Under the pieces are notes generated by a model. That model searched no databases. It had not been told where the DNA came from and was given only the letters and a program-made list of their open reading frames with translations. Shown piece after piece: positions 12,516 to 25,308 of a DNA stretch of 64,000 nucleotides (positions within the stretch are counted from its first letter, which is position 1; every line of letters begins with the position of its first letter). The DNA is from Prostheceraeus crozeri (taxonomy: Eukaryota > Platyhelminthes > Polycladida > Euryleptidae), in NCBI GenBank assembly GCA_907163375.1, contig CAJQUW010012705.1:151001-215000 (forward strand), given 5' to 3'. A program made the position numbers and the translations under genes.

Positions 12516-14949
12516 GGCATAAGTAGTATTATAATGGATAGCAATATTCTACCGTGGATCTTAAAAGCAAACTTGATTCGCGTAAGATGATGACTGACGA
12601 ACCTGGTCGTGCGACTGAGATTGCGATTGTCATTATTCTACATTGGAAATATTTATGTACGATCAGGACGGTTGCCGCGAGACTTCAAATAAATGTCGAA
12701 TTTGAGTCCTACTCGGACCAAGAAAACAAGCAGTCAAAAAATCTTATGTCAGAGAATAAGCCCCACTGAACTCATAATTATGATACACGGCGCGCATAAT
12801 ATATAAAATGTACATTTTGTAGCACCTGCAGGCCAAAATGTGTAATTGTCTCTTGCAATCAAAATGTTTCTGCCAATTTGTACTTATTTCACAAAACGCA
12901 TCGATCAAATTAACCAACGGCCTCGCGTATTAGGGAGTCATACTTGTAAAAAGGTGGGAGCGCGCACCGTACCCTGCAATAATGCTGCAATATTGAAACA
13001 CAATACAATGCAATATCCCCACACGAGTCTTACAATAGCAATACAATAGTCCCGAGTCCGAAACCACTTCATGAACTAGATTAGCCCAATTAAATGTTGA
13101 TGCATCAAATCTTACTCAGATCCAGAAATTACATATACATAATTAGGAGAGAAAATGTTATTACTTCATTGATCACTTTTACCTCACAAGGTCATCAATG
13201 TTATTCCTCAATAAGCAAGCTTTGCCCCTCCATAACGCAAAGTCATTAACCCCTCGTCAACATTAAACGCTTATCTAGTGAAAAGCAAAATCAACAGGCA
13301 AACATTGTTGTTTCATTTCCTCATCTCGCTTCGTTCTCGTCCTCATTCTACCACAATATTGTCCCTGCCATCGCTCTTACTGCCTCCCGGGTTTCTTCAC
13401 TGTACAATTGCTGGTCCCACGGTGCCCCCTCCAATTCGGGCCCAAGATGTGATCGAGAGCGACTGCAGGACGCCTCTTAACAATAATCCAAACCATTAAT
13501 TTGACGCTTCTTCAGGGCAATTGGGCGAGATAATCTTGTAGCTGGAGCAGAACTTGGCTAACTACCGCAGGCAAAAAGCGCGACACGACGTTAATCATAT
13601 TAGCCTCCTGCTGCCGAGGTTGCTGGGACAACGGTCAGGAAACAAGCACTCAAAGCTGCCATTCAAACGTCAGACCGGATGTGGATGACCGGAATGAAGG
13701 AGGAAGTATAGAGTGAAGGATGAAGATTATATGAATTAGGAAATTTATAGATGGAAGTGAAGGAGATCGGGGGCTTGGGGTAGCGACTGTAATCCAAATT
13801 GTAGGTCCCCAAGGGCAAATGTATTTGCTAGCTTCAAAACAACATTAAAGTTATTTACTGCACTTGAAAGTCATTGGTTTTTTACTTCATAAAATGAATA
13901 AGGGACTGATTATTAAATGCTTTTTTTGACTGAATGCTTCATTTTATATCGAACAGTGTATTTTTGTTTCTAACTTGTAATCGTCACAAAGCTTTGGATG
14001 CCAGATAGGGGAGTGTATTTTCTACTTATGTACAAGATAGAATGTAGATTGGTTTAATTATTTATAAATGAGAGATGCCAATATCAAGTGTTAATGTTCT
14101 CTGTTGATCACATTTAGCCTAGGTGTCGTGAACGATTTCTCCCCTAAACGCTTCTCGCGACGACTTCAAAACTGAGGCTTCGTAAAATCTCAACAACTGC
14201 TCTTGCATCTGCGTCACTACTCACCCAATGGGGACTTGGACTATACTGACAAATACTTTCCTATAGACATGTGATGCTCATAGCCCGAATGCCCTCCAGC
14301 CGCCGACTTCCAATGACACTTTCGGGCTCATTCTCAAGTTTATGAGATCGCTAATTCGTGCAGAGACCACAGGTGTTCTCCATGCTTAGAAGTCGCAAGT
14401 TCCAAAGAAATCGTCGGATCACAGATAATTCAAATAACAGATAATACTTAACGCGTTGGAAAGGAAGAATTAGTGTATACTTCTGAGCTTCACACATCGT
14501 TTGCGCTTCAGAATAATGCTTTTAATTCAAACTGCTTTCACTCAAATTGCATGAAATTCAGTATCTGTATATAAATTGCTCTCAACTGTGTTTATCAGAA
14601 GCTTTTCTGTGATTCATTAATTTAACAGGTTTGTACACAAGTTTATGCAAAGGCTATACACAGGTTTATACAAATCTGAAAACGTGAGGAGAGGGTTAAT
14701 CCAAAAGAGCCAAATGTACTTGATGTATTGACTGACTCTACTATGACCAACAAGCACGAATGCTACCATGTCCAATGTAAATATAGTTTTTGATATCATG
14801 ACCTTAAGCCATGGCAGTCCAGGAGTAAAATCCACAGAGGCGGAGATAAGAGCGGGAAGAATGAGGGCTGGCAGTAAAGATGGAAGATATGAGGATGAAT
14901 ACCTTACAGTAGGCCAACGAAGAAATCATTGGAGATACAAGACGTGAGG
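12516..14949. other. Gene-poor stretch with a GC-richer block at 13270-13720
   Basis: Frames here are short and unsupported. The block at about 13270-13720 is noticeably richer in GC than its surroundings and lacks a long frame. It holds clustered homeodomain-, GATA- and AATTGG-like words (for example GGGCAATTGGGCGAGATAA near 13515). That texture is typical of a conserved non-coding element or enhancer, but sequence alone cannot establish it. I see nothing in the rest. Confidence 0.35.
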
Positions 14950-15798
14950 TCTAAAAGAGAAAATAGAGGAACTCAAATGTGTGGGTTCTACAATATATGG
15001 AGAGGGAGAGTGTCAGTGTGAAGTGATTTGAAAAGCACAGGTTGCCTTCAATAGGAGGAACGTGGCAAATGTAGTTTTGTTGATTTGACAGTAAGATCGT
15101 TACAACGGTTGAAAGATAGAGAAAGGGTTTAGACGTATGAAAAATTTATAGGAGAACAAAAAATTGCTGGAAAGTTTGGTCAAGGTTTTACCAAAAGAGG
15201 GGTCAACAAGACATGAACAGGAAAACGAGTTACGGAACACTGCTGAACACCAAGACGCCGCAACTTAACAAACGACTTATAGCACTGGCAGTCATGCACG
15301 TACACGTAAAATCATGGTTAACTCCGAATAAGGGAAGGTTGCGAGGCACAGATAAGACAGATGCACAAGAAAATAGGAAGCAATCAAAGCCAAGACAAGC
15401 GAGGATAATCATTCTGTGCATATAGATGAGGCGAACAACACTTAATACTGATAGTTTCTAAAACGAGTAAAACCGGGAATCATGCACAGAGAATAAGACT
15501 TTAAAGTAAGACATTGGTGTGGAAGGCCTAGACCAAACTATGCTTCAAGCTTTGTTGAAGTGGTAAAAAATTGCAAGCCCAAGAAGGTAGTTGCTCCCCT
15601 TGTCAGGGGGTTGGCGAAAAGAAGAGAGACAATATTGCGATGGTATGGTCATGTCATGAGGAGGCAAGATAAGACGCATGAAAGATGCTGCTAAACACAA
15701 GAGCCCCTGGCTATCGGAAGAGATGAAGGTCGCAGAGAAGGTGCCAGGAAGCAATGAAAAATGATATTCGCATCATCGATGCAGCAGAAGCGGAGTAA
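14950..15798 (+). pseudogene. Degenerate 3' part of a LINE (non-LTR) ORF2
   Basis: Two blocks in the same orientation read like the region downstream of the reverse transcriptase in LINE ORF2 proteins. Around 14967-15060 the sequence gives ELKCVGSTIYGEGECQCEV, matching the family's F-x-YLGS-x-I-x-G pattern. Around 15626-15694 it gives the hallmark LRWYGHVMRR, and a shifted frame then continues RRCQEAMKNDIRIIDAAEAE to a stop at 15796-15798. Internal stops and frameshifts show it is dead. The RWxGHV signature is shared by RTE-, Lian- and Tx1-like LINEs. The clade is unresolved; the class is fairly sure. Confidence 0.7.
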
Positions 15799-17463
15799 GA
15801 GCTCAGCAGCCCGAAATGTAAATATCTATTATGCCCATGCGCTCCATAAGGATCAGTTTTCAAAGCATCCCAACCTATTTTGATCGCGAGCACTATTTTT
15901 TAACAAAAAACTGATGAATTAACACATCAGATGAATTTTATTTTATGAATGGGTATTTATCTTAGGTTGCCTGAACATACAGTGGTCATTCCTCCTCGTA
16001 TAGTGCTGCACTTAAGAGTTTATAAACATGCTTTTTTGAAATGTTCTGCGACAAAAAAGCAAGCAGTCTTTTTTTATTTTACCCAGAATTTCGTTTCGCA
16101 TATTTCCAATTGAAATTTTCATCAACTGAATGGGCGACCTCAAAACCTGCTTTTTGATGTGCGAAATAAAACACCTGTAATTTCAATAACATGCTATTCG
16201 CAGTCTACTAACTTGCATGTTTATATCACATTACAATGTCTACTGACAGCGACTCAATTTCTTGAAAACAGAAACATTCTAAATCTTTGCATTCGCCTCT
16301 CTAGCAAGCCATAGATAGGCTATTATATAGGATTTAATGGTCCACGTCTATTTGTCAGCTTTCGCTGTGAATAAAACATCAAATCGTCTATTCACTAGTC
16401 TACCATGCTCATGAATGACTGAAATCTCAACTATGGATTGAGACATGGTGCCTTTCAAAACCATGTTTTAAAACACGATTTGAAATATATTTTTAGAAAA
16501 CAAGATTTTTCAAATATACTTATGTCACTTTAACACAGTGTGAAACTCGTTCCCAAAAGTACGATTGTAAAATTGATATCTGAAAAATATATATTTGGAA
16601 AAAGCTATGTGTAAAAGCCTTACTTCCAAAAATCGCTTTCAATGTTCCTTTCATCCATTTTACAATGCAACTATCTAACACGTGTGTGAAGTTGGCGGAA
16701 CCATTATTTATTACAGCGAGATTCTATTCGAAGCAACTCCTATTTTATCTATTTCAGTCACATGATGACGAATCTCACGAAAATCTCAGATCATGCCACT
16801 TCAATTCAATAGTGCAAAACAATTGCATAACTCAAATCAATCGACGCAATCCGACCCGATGTTCAATCATATAAATTGAAAATTAATTGTGAAATAACGA
16901 AATTTTCAGTTCCGATTTAGTTACTGCAATTTGAAAATGTCATTTTGTGGATGATGGTTCTTTGTATTGTGTTGTTTTTTCTTACACCTTCAACAGTAGT
17001 CTGGTCAGATGATTGATTGCCATGGGAGTTGAGAGATATTGATAAAAGACATATGTTTTTCAAATAGAAATCAGAATTACAAGCACATTTAAATTGTTGC
17101 ATTTTCTAATATGCAATCTTGTTTGATGGAGGCCGTATCTGAGTGATCAAGAAGCGGTTTGGTCAACCAGACGCTTTCATTTACCAATTTCGACATGTGG
17201 AAAACTGATGTTTTAGTTGTGTTACCATGAGATCTGGAAAGTGAACGAAATAATCCAAGTATGATGACCCAGAGCTGAGCATTATCATGTTATTTTTTAC
17301 CACAGCCTGAATCTAATTCAGGCTAGGTCTTGAAAGGATGTCTGAAGTAGTTTTTATTCAGAATTACAGTTTGATAGGTGACTGTAGCCGTGATTCACTG
17401 TTATTTGTGCAAGAGTTAAATCGTGTTGCTTGTCGGAAATTAGCACATGTGTATCAATGACTA
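15799..17463. other. No feature seen
   Basis: AT-rich sequence with short frames only. There is no convincing splice-site pair, repeat or RNA gene. Confidence 0.4.
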
Positions 17464-17694
17464 TAAGACATAAGTCATTTTTTCTTTTCGAGTTAAGTGT
17501 GACTGTGTGTCCTTTTGTAGTTAAAAGCACACAGGCATCAAGCATTCCACGTGGTACACCCTGTCAGACTTCAAACATAAGTAAGACACAAGTCATTTTT
17601 TCTTTTCGAGTTAAGTGTGACTGTGTGTCCTTTTGTAGTTACAAGCACACAGGCATCAGGCATTCCACGTGGTACACCCTGTCAGACTTCAAAC
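17464..17694. repeat. Tandem duplication, two 118-bp units
   Basis: Two adjacent copies with a period of 118 bp start at 17464 and 17582, and each ends in GTCAGACTTCAAAC. They differ at only a few positions, so the duplication is recent. The 117-codon plus-strand frame across them exists only because the duplicated unit is open. I do not regard it as a gene. Confidence 0.9.
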
Positions 17695-18592
17695 TGCTAC
17701 AAATAAATGATCGGCCAAAGCGTGACCGCTCAAGAACCTTATTGAGGTTTTTAATTGAACTTGAAAATAATAACTGCAATTGAAAAGCTGCTTATGAATA
17801 GTAAATTGTGACATTTGGTTTGAGATGTGTGAATTCTGATCAACATTTTCTAGGATATCGGACCATCTCGACTACGCTTTTTCTCTAAAATTTGACTTGC
17901 TCGTACTAAAGATATGAGACTTATTGGCTTCAGATATTGGTTGTTGAATTTAGAAGTATGATTCATGGGCTTTGAAACAATTGGCTGGATGTTTAAACAT
18001 GTCATTTTGCTACATCATTAATTTGCTTGACATTATCATTAAAGAAAGTTGAAAAAGCAAAGCATGTCATCTGATTCTGAGATTTCCCATTCATAGAGGC
18101 AAATAATATTCATCCTGTCACAATTAATTGGCTCCTCAGTACTTCAACTGGATAGTAATTGATTTGAGTTACATACAATGTAAGCTATATTTTTCATAAA
18201 CATGCAACTTACAAGTGATACAAAACTTCCATGACGAGTTCCATGCGACCTTCTTGACACAATCGACCAGTCCTCTGCTGTTGTTAACGTGATCGATGAT
18301 CATTTACTTCATGCAGGACTACCGTTGATGTCTATCAATAGATCAACATGACCTGATAATTTATATCGATTGCAAAGAAATTGGAACAATAGAAAACCGG
18401 CTTAACGCTTCTTCCATTCTTCTATTGTTGGAGGCATACCGCATCCTCTTGGCCTTGACTTTGTTTCAGAGAGACTTCATTCTCAAATGATTGCAGGCAG
18501 ACAGCAAAATCATGAACGGAGATTGGAGTTTTACAACCAGGTATTGTCAATGCAACCAGGCTTGTGAACCATCCTGACATCATTTAGCGCCT

Positions 18593-18935
18593 GTAGTTCG
18601 GCCACCAACACAAGTTTCTGTAGGGATGATAGACTTTCATAAAATGGTGTACACCCTATGGCTACGAGTCTGCGTGTTTACGATTCTACCCGGTTGCTGT
18701 TCTTGTTAGACAGGACCAGAGAAAAACTTGTAAATCTAATGGGTAGCAGACTATGGTTAACAGGAAAATTGAGATTCTCCATGTTTTCTCAGATTAAGTG
18801 AAATGCAATGAAGTCATAATTTTTGGCATTGAGGGTCATGAGCTCATATGCTCATGTACCATCGTCTATGAAGCTAAAACAGAAGATCTATCAAGCCTCC
18901 TAATGTCGCAAACACAGTATTTTGGTCACTTTTAG
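18593..18935 (+). repeat. Single arm copy of the 36-kb inverted-repeat family
   Basis: This stretch is a diverged copy of the arms of the element at 36000-36725. Shared landmarks in order are AAGTTTCTG, AAAATGGTGTACACCCTATG, a TTAGACAGGA-C-AGAGAAAAAC block, ATGTTTTCTC, a GTCATAATTTTTG block and CAAGCCTCCTA. Only one arm is present, so it is a solo or truncated copy. No coding capacity is evident. Confidence 0.7.
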
Positions 18936-18993
18936 CTATATTTAGCCACATTCAACACCGATCAGAAGCATGGAAGTGACATGAAGACATTTC

Positions 18994-21074
18994 ATATCAA
19001 GAATTTCCTTAATAGTCCGGGGGCTGAGAGGGGTTGAGTGTGCAAAAATATGTTCCCGCATTTTGACTCTTGATTCTTGTAAAGGACCCCTAGGATGATA
19101 AAAAACTTGGGTTGACATTACAGATCGAGGACCTTGACCCCTAAAATCAAAATGGTGTCCAAGATGGCCGCCACGTCATTGCTGTCATAATAACAGAGCA
19201 TAGAAGTCACAAAGCATAGTGATAATGGAGTCTATTCTCAGGTTATCAGGGTCAAGGAATCTATTGAGACTATTTACAAACCAATTCAACCATCTCATAG
19301 TCAATTAAATGCGAAATGGCCGCCAATATGGCCACCAAAATCCAAGAAATATTCATTTTTATGCTAGTTTGATGCTTTTGGCTACAGAAGTGCCATAGCA
19401 TAGTGATAATGGAGTCTATTCTCAGGTTATCAGGGTCGAGCAATCTATTGAGACTATTTACAAGCCATAATTTCGGATGCAGTTTTTGTGACAATATATG
19501 TCAGACCCAAATACCGAGTGAATGTCCTGTAAATCACTCATTCGATAGTAGACATCATCCTGAAAAAATACCACAGCTTTTAGCAGTTTCTCAGCGCGTA
19601 CATCTTCGCAAACTCTGAATTTATGTGAACTTCTTTTCAATTTCTCTTTTCCACAAACCGTACATATTATTTTACTTGGTAGAAATCATTCAGATGGACG
19701 ATTTCGTGCCATTATTTTTGCTCGCGTTGTGCGGTTGCATGTGATCTCTTCTTTGATTTCTGTGTCAGATTCTGATTTTTCTATCTCTTCTTCAGATTTC
19801 TTCATTTTTTCTTTCATTCGATCTAGGGTCTTCTTAAGAGTATACGACTTATAGCATTTGTTAGTAACATGATATACAAAGTCATCTTGATTTACTTGTT
19901 CCAATCTTCTTGCAAAGACGTCATTGCGTATTCTAGACGATTCGAGAATTTTCAGTCTTGATTCTGCTGTGCTGCTAGTTGCTTCTGTTGTATTTGTCTA
20001 ACAAATGATGCACTTTTTAACATCGACATGTGGCAACCCTGATTGACTTCTCTTTAGAGGAATTCCTTCCATTTCTGTCATTCGGACAGTGTGGATCCTG
20101 AAAGCAAAAAGAAGCATGGTTGAAAAAGTTAGCAAAAGAGACCTAAAGACGATTGTTTACAAGATAGTCAAATATTAATGTGATGCATATCAAATTTGAG
20201 CATAGGTTCTGGGCTACCGTCAGGGAGGCCATTCCCTGGAATCTACTTTTGAATAGAAGATGGCCAGTTTGGCATGCTGAAATGAAAATCCTTTGGGTGT
20301 GGCAAAGTAATACACTAAAGGAGTAAATAAGGCTATACATAATGCTAAGTCTTGTTAAATGAGGCATATAATTAAGTCATACTACTTGGTTAAATAGGCA
20401 TAGTTATCAATGTATGTAGATATTTGAATAAATGAACAACTACATTTTGCATTATTTTACATCTACAGATAGCAATTACATCTAGGATATATTCCGAGAC
20501 AATGGTCCTAAAAAACAAATCATTAAGCCGGTTCCTTACAATTTAGCAGTCAGAAATAGGCGGCCATTTTGCATTTATTTGACCATGAGATGGTTGAATT
20601 GGCTTGTAAATAGTCTCAATAGATTGCTCGACCCTGATAACCTGAGAATAGACTCCATTATCATTATGCTATGGCACTTCTGTAGCCAAAAGCATAAAAT
20701 TATCATAATAAATGAATATTTCTTGGATTTTGGTGGCCATATTGGCGGCCATTTCGCATTTAATTGACTATGAGATGGTTGAATTGGTTTGTAAATAGTC
20801 TCAATAGATTCCTTGACCCTGATAACCTAGGATTAGACTCCATTATCACTATGCTTTGTGACTTCTATGCTCTGTTATTATGACAGCAATGTCGTGGCGG
20901 CCATCTTGGACGCCATTTTGATTTTAGGGGTCAAGGTCCTCGATCTGGAATGTCTACCCAAGTGTTTTTATCATCCTAGGGGTCCTTTACAAGAATCAAG
21001 AGTCAAAATGCGGGAACATATTTTTGCACACTCAACCCCCCTCAGCCCCCAGGACTATTAAGGAAATATGAAGA
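18994..21074. mobile_element. Foldback/MULE-like element with about 460-bp inverted repeats
   Basis: The left arm (about 19003-19470) and right arm (about 20600-21065) are reverse complements over roughly 460 bp, starting near TTCCTTAATAGTCC. Each arm holds internal direct repeats of about 72 bp. In the left arm these begin at 19213 and 19398, a spacing of 185 bp. ATATCAAGA (18994-19002) and ATATGAAGA (21066-21074) flank the element and look like a 9-bp target duplication with one change. Long arms with internal repeats and a 9-bp duplication are known for foldback and Mutator-like elements. No transposase is visible, so it is non-autonomous. The arms carry AAGATGGCCGCC, which resembles a YY1 site; whether that matters is unknown. 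Confidence 0.85.
19470..20097 (-). pseudogene. Captured exon fragment of a Cys/His-rich protein inside the foldback element
   Basis: On the minus strand a good acceptor (TTTTTGCTTTCAG, ending at 20098) is followed by coding sequence. First come VDVKKCIIC and an in-frame stop. The same frame then continues with a coiled, charged stretch and DDFVYHVTNKCYKSYTLKKT. After a frameshift near 19680 it reads IICTVCGKEK, FRVCEDVRAEKLLKAV and SDIYCHKNCIRNYGL, and runs directly into the left inverted repeat. The paired CxxC and YHxxC motifs resemble uncharacterised invertebrate proteins often tied to transposons. I recognise the pattern but cannot name a function. The stop and frameshift make this copy non-functional. 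Confidence 0.65.
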
Positions 21075-22440
21075 TCTCACTTTTAACGAACGCTTCAATG
21101 TACTTCCTATTTGATTTGCATGCGCTTTTTATGCTATCTGACAGGAAGAGAAATGTGGTAGAATTCGGCAGATGTGTAGTATACCCATTCGGTCAAATTC
21201 TCATTTTCAGCCCTGTGTCCAGTAGAAATTCATGCTGGTTGTCGGACTACTCTGCCTCCAGTTAAACACAGAAGAGAATCTTAATTTGTCAATCTTAAAA
21301 ATGTGCCACATGTATTAGTTATTACGGTACTGCCCGCTCTAAACGGAGTTGCAGCAGCGGAATATCAATCATTTCAAAAATTTCAAAAATAAATCAATGA
21401 ATTTGTACCCTATGCAAATTATCGAAAACATTTCAGAACATCTAGTATTGCGGTGTATTTGCAGATTTTAATAAAAGCTTAAATAATCAATGTATCAATG
21501 GTCAAACATAATTTATCTAAATATGTTGCGATCTTCAGTGATCCGAAGAGATCATGAACAATATTCTTATCTTATCTGGATTAAAATTAGGCAAGAGTGC
21601 TTCAGTATAATTTTGAAGTTTTGTTCAGTGTACATTTATCATTTCATCATATTTTTGTGTCTTGTTTAATTTAATTCAACATACTATAGGCGGTACATGC
21701 CTTACTTTTTACTGCGTAATATTTCATTTCATAGTGATGTCAAATTTTGCTCATTGAAACTCACCATCTCGGTTTTACTTCGCAAATCAAGAATTGATCG
21801 TAGATTTGAAACTGCATCGAGTTAGTTGCTCGGAAGGGCAGCGTATGGGTCATCATAGATAAATTGTTTGAAAGCAAATTGTGAGTCGGGAATGTTGAGA
21901 ATAATTAAATAATTGAGATTAATTGAGAATGAATTAAAGTAAAATAATTGGAACTGCAGATAAAGTAGGTAAAGTAAATATATTTGATTAATTTTTTTCT
22001 TGTCTTTCTGGCATCTGAAAAAATTTATAGAATTATTTGTAATTTTAAATGATTAGCATATATATAGCAATATATAGCAAACACAAGGATATATTTTAAA
22101 CAATGATGATTTTTTCAGATGTAATGAAGCAGTTTTAGACAATGATTGAAGCAATTTGGTGAAAAGACATGTAATGTAATTTCGGCCAATGTGCATATCT
22201 GACTCAAGCCTGATATGCAACCGCTGTAAGGTCACAATCAATGCGGGAACTGGACCACACTTTCCGTCCCGGCCCAGCCCGTGCATGGACAGTCGCCTTA
22301 AATCTAAAACCTCGGTCTGCGTCTTGTTTACAGCAATGGCAGCCATGTAAATGTCTTATATGATGGATGAATTGCCAATTATCGCATTTCAAGATTCACC
22401 CAGGAAATGTTTCCTCTACCCAGAATTAAGATATATGAGT
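21075..22440. other. No supported gene; weak open minus-strand patch
   Basis: Mostly AT-rich and featureless. The patch at 22210-22350 is GC-richer and open on the minus strand in two overlapping frames. There is no convincing donor, so I do not call an exon. Confidence 0.35.
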
Positions 22441-22442
22441 AT

Positions 22443-23213
22443 TAACCCTCAGAGACCTCAGCTTTTTCATACCCTCTGAGACCTGAGAGGGGGTCTAGTG
22501 GACCTCTTTTACAAATTTCATGTATACCTGCTTAAATCGATATCAAATCATTAGGAAAGTTTATTTTAAGAAAAGCAATGATGGTTGCGTGTAGCAAGTC
22601 GATATAACTAATCCTTTGAGTGCCTTTCAGCCTCCTCAGTAAACACATGCGAAAATGTGGTGCTTTTGTAAGTTGACGACATTTAGTACAGCATCAGTTG
22701 TACTGAGAATTGATTTTACGATGTTTGCTGTTGCCATGTAACCTCAGATAATTAATATTGGTTCATTCCATGCAGGATAACCCTTAAATTTGGTCATTTT
22801 TTCAAATCTATCCAAACCAATAGGAAATAATCCTAAACTGAGTCATAATTGCTGCATTTTATGACCCTCAAAACTGCTGTGCAGATCTCAAACTCATCAA
22901 TTACTGCTGTGAAAACTTTTCCAACAGTCTGCTTTCAGTTTTGAATATGAATATAATGATAGCTTTCATTTTGAACATTGATTTATGCTGATTTGTTCAT
23001 GTTGGCCAACCAGTCATGCACGATCATGTTCAAAAACAAAATATTCACATTTTGCGGTCTTCTAACGTAACGCACATGCACGAGCATGATGCAAACAATT
23101 AATAAATGAATTTCACTCATTATGCACCATAGTGGACATGCACAAAATCATTTTTCATGTGAAAGTAAAAATTTTGTAAAGGGAATTTCTACACCCTCTG
23201 AGACCTGAGGGGG
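22443..23213. repeat. Dispersed palindromic motif pair, possibly a TTAA-transposon relic
   Basis: The 20-bp hairpin motif CCCTCTGAGACCTGAGAGGG at 22472-22491 recurs at 23194-23213 with two changes. Both copies are followed by a matching (A/T)C(C/T)AGTGGACC block. Just upstream of the first, TTAACCCTCAGAGACCTCAG (22443-22462) resembles a TTAA target followed by a CCCT terminus, as in piggyBac-type ends. I cannot find a matching opposite end, so the boundaries are unresolved. Confidence 0.4.
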
Positions 23214-24950
23214 ATCCAGTGGACCCCTCTGCCTATCTACCACATTTCTACTGATTCAATTGAGATGAAACAACACATGTAGATTCACTGTCAAAAATGA
23301 TGACTTTACATGGGCATGTGCGGTTGACATATACTCAACACAAAAAAGTAAAATAGAAAAACATGGTTCCGGAGTCCACCCTCAAAAAGTCCATCTACAT
23401 AGCCGCGAACTTAAAGCAATTTTTGATTATGGCAAGTGCATGTATTCATAATTCGAAATATGCAAACACATTCTTACATTTCAAACGGTAATTGGTACTC
23501 GCACTATAGCAGAGGAGTAAATGAGTAAAATCACCAAAATTTAGTCAAAACATGAAATTGACTGATTTTGTAGCGGCTCTCAAACATCAAATGCTGAATC
23601 ATGTGACTCACTTCAACTTTTATATCGAAATTGATGTTCTCAATCATGTTTCAAATTTCATGGCATTCTGATAAATAGTTTCTTTTCTGCAAAAGAAAAT
23701 GCACGAAAATTGCCAAGTGTTTCACAATCCATAGATATTTCTTGTATTCTACCATTGGATTCCAATGGGAATCCTTTAACCTTGCCTATAACCAAAAGCG
23801 ACTGGCTGTGACACTCATGAATCTGATTTTTGTATTCAGCGTTTCAAGATCTACAAATCCATGCTATTAAGCCCTTAGTGCGCGAATTTTGGAAGAAAGT
23901 GTCAATATCTCCCGGACTAATAAAGGCTGAAACTTTGATTCACTCACCCACATATCTGAAAACCTTTTTGAAAAGCATTCATATCTACAAACACAAGACA
24001 ATACTATCAGTAAGTGCTTTTCATTCAGCTGGAACATCAATGTAACTATCAAAAATTGGAGTTCAGTGTACCATTGCCATATAAATTCGGTCTTAACTGA
24101 GCAGCGAGAAAAGTGCTTCGCAAGAAGTATGCAAAGGTGATCAATTTCTGTGAGTTTTGTGGAGACATGATATTGAGATAATAAATTGAGAATTGATAAG
24201 ATAAGAATATCGCACACGACTTCACAAGGCTAATGGGCTAATTTCGGGAGGAGAGGATTAATAGATCCTTGACCACAAACAATTTGAATCACCAAAGCAT
24301 CTTCATGTTAATCATGTAAGAGAAATTCTCAGGTTTTGATTTAAGACGCAATTCCTTAGTTAATTGACCAAGCGCTCGTTATTGACGGAAGTTTCTCCAT
24401 GCTATTGTTTACACATGTTGTGTATTCCTTGTTCTGGAATTTCACCATCGCCGTTTTTATGAGGCGACCAAGCAAATATCATTAAAGCAATGAATTCACA
24501 GACATTAAATATCAAACAACAGCACTACCATAGTTTGAATTCGAGATTCAATATTTAGACATTGGAGGAAGATCTAAGGAAATTGACGAGGAGTACAAAA
24601 TACTCTGTTTAAACTGCAAGAACACAGAAGGGGAATATGTGGCTTTATGGGAAATTAAATTCAGTGTTTCGTTGAAGACTGAGATGACTCGTTAAGTAAT
24701 GAGCATTTTCACGGAACTTCCTTTTCAACTTTTCACTCGTTAGACTGTTTCGCTATTTACTGTGTTTACAGATAATATAGCACGTGGCTTACAAGTGCAC
24801 TGACAGAGCATTGTCCCTATAACATGAATTATTTCGATTCCGTTGCAACACATAAAATCAAAGAAGTAAAAATTATCTGAAAGATCTGGAAGATAATGAA
24901 TCATTCCTATCTGTTAATGCAACTGTAAGCCTTGTGAAACTTAGTTAGGC
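23214..24950. other. No feature seen
   Basis: AT-rich. Overlapping short frames on both strands around 23830-24217 mirror each other and show no domain. Confidence 0.4.
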
Positions 24951-24954
24951 TAAT

Positions 24955-25308
24955 AGCTTAAGTACTAATGGTCACAAAAAGAGATGCAATTGTAAAAAAT
25001 GCGAGGATATTGTCCACAAAAATAGTTGTGTTGATAAATATATTATTTATAGTTTTGAAAATGAAAATTGTCATAAGAAATATATTGGTCAAACTTACTG
25101 AACCTTGAAGTTACGGTGTGATGCATATAAACGTTGAACTGTCAAGACAACAGAAGTGCATTACTTGAACCTAATGTGACTGAACATCGATCATTTCCGC
25201 CCTTCTGTCCCAAATAAAGAAATGAATTCGGTGCATACTGAAATGTCCGAAGCATGGCTAATAGCCCTGAATAAGCCACAAATCAACCGTGAACATGAAC
25301 TGATCTAG
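24955..25308 (+). pseudogene. Degenerate GIY-YIG domain of a Penelope-like element
   Basis: The plus strand reads CKKCEDI, then YIIYSFENENCHKKYIGQTY followed by a stop and TLKLRCDAYKR. After a poorly readable gap it gives SEAWLIALNKPQINREHEL and a stop at 25306-25308. This is the order of a PLE GIY-YIG domain: a GIY strand (here YIIYSF), YIG, the basic helix (here with an internal stop) and the late glutamate helix. Its end resembles the intact 63-kb copy (EALMIKEYQPKINH). Internal stops make it a relic. No long open frame covers it, so an ORF-based search would miss it. Confidence 0.75.

Noticed and set aside
17430-17783. 117-codon plus-strand frame
   Set aside because: It exists because a 118-bp unit is tandemly duplicated; the duplicate halves encode the same peptide out of register. 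No homology recognised.
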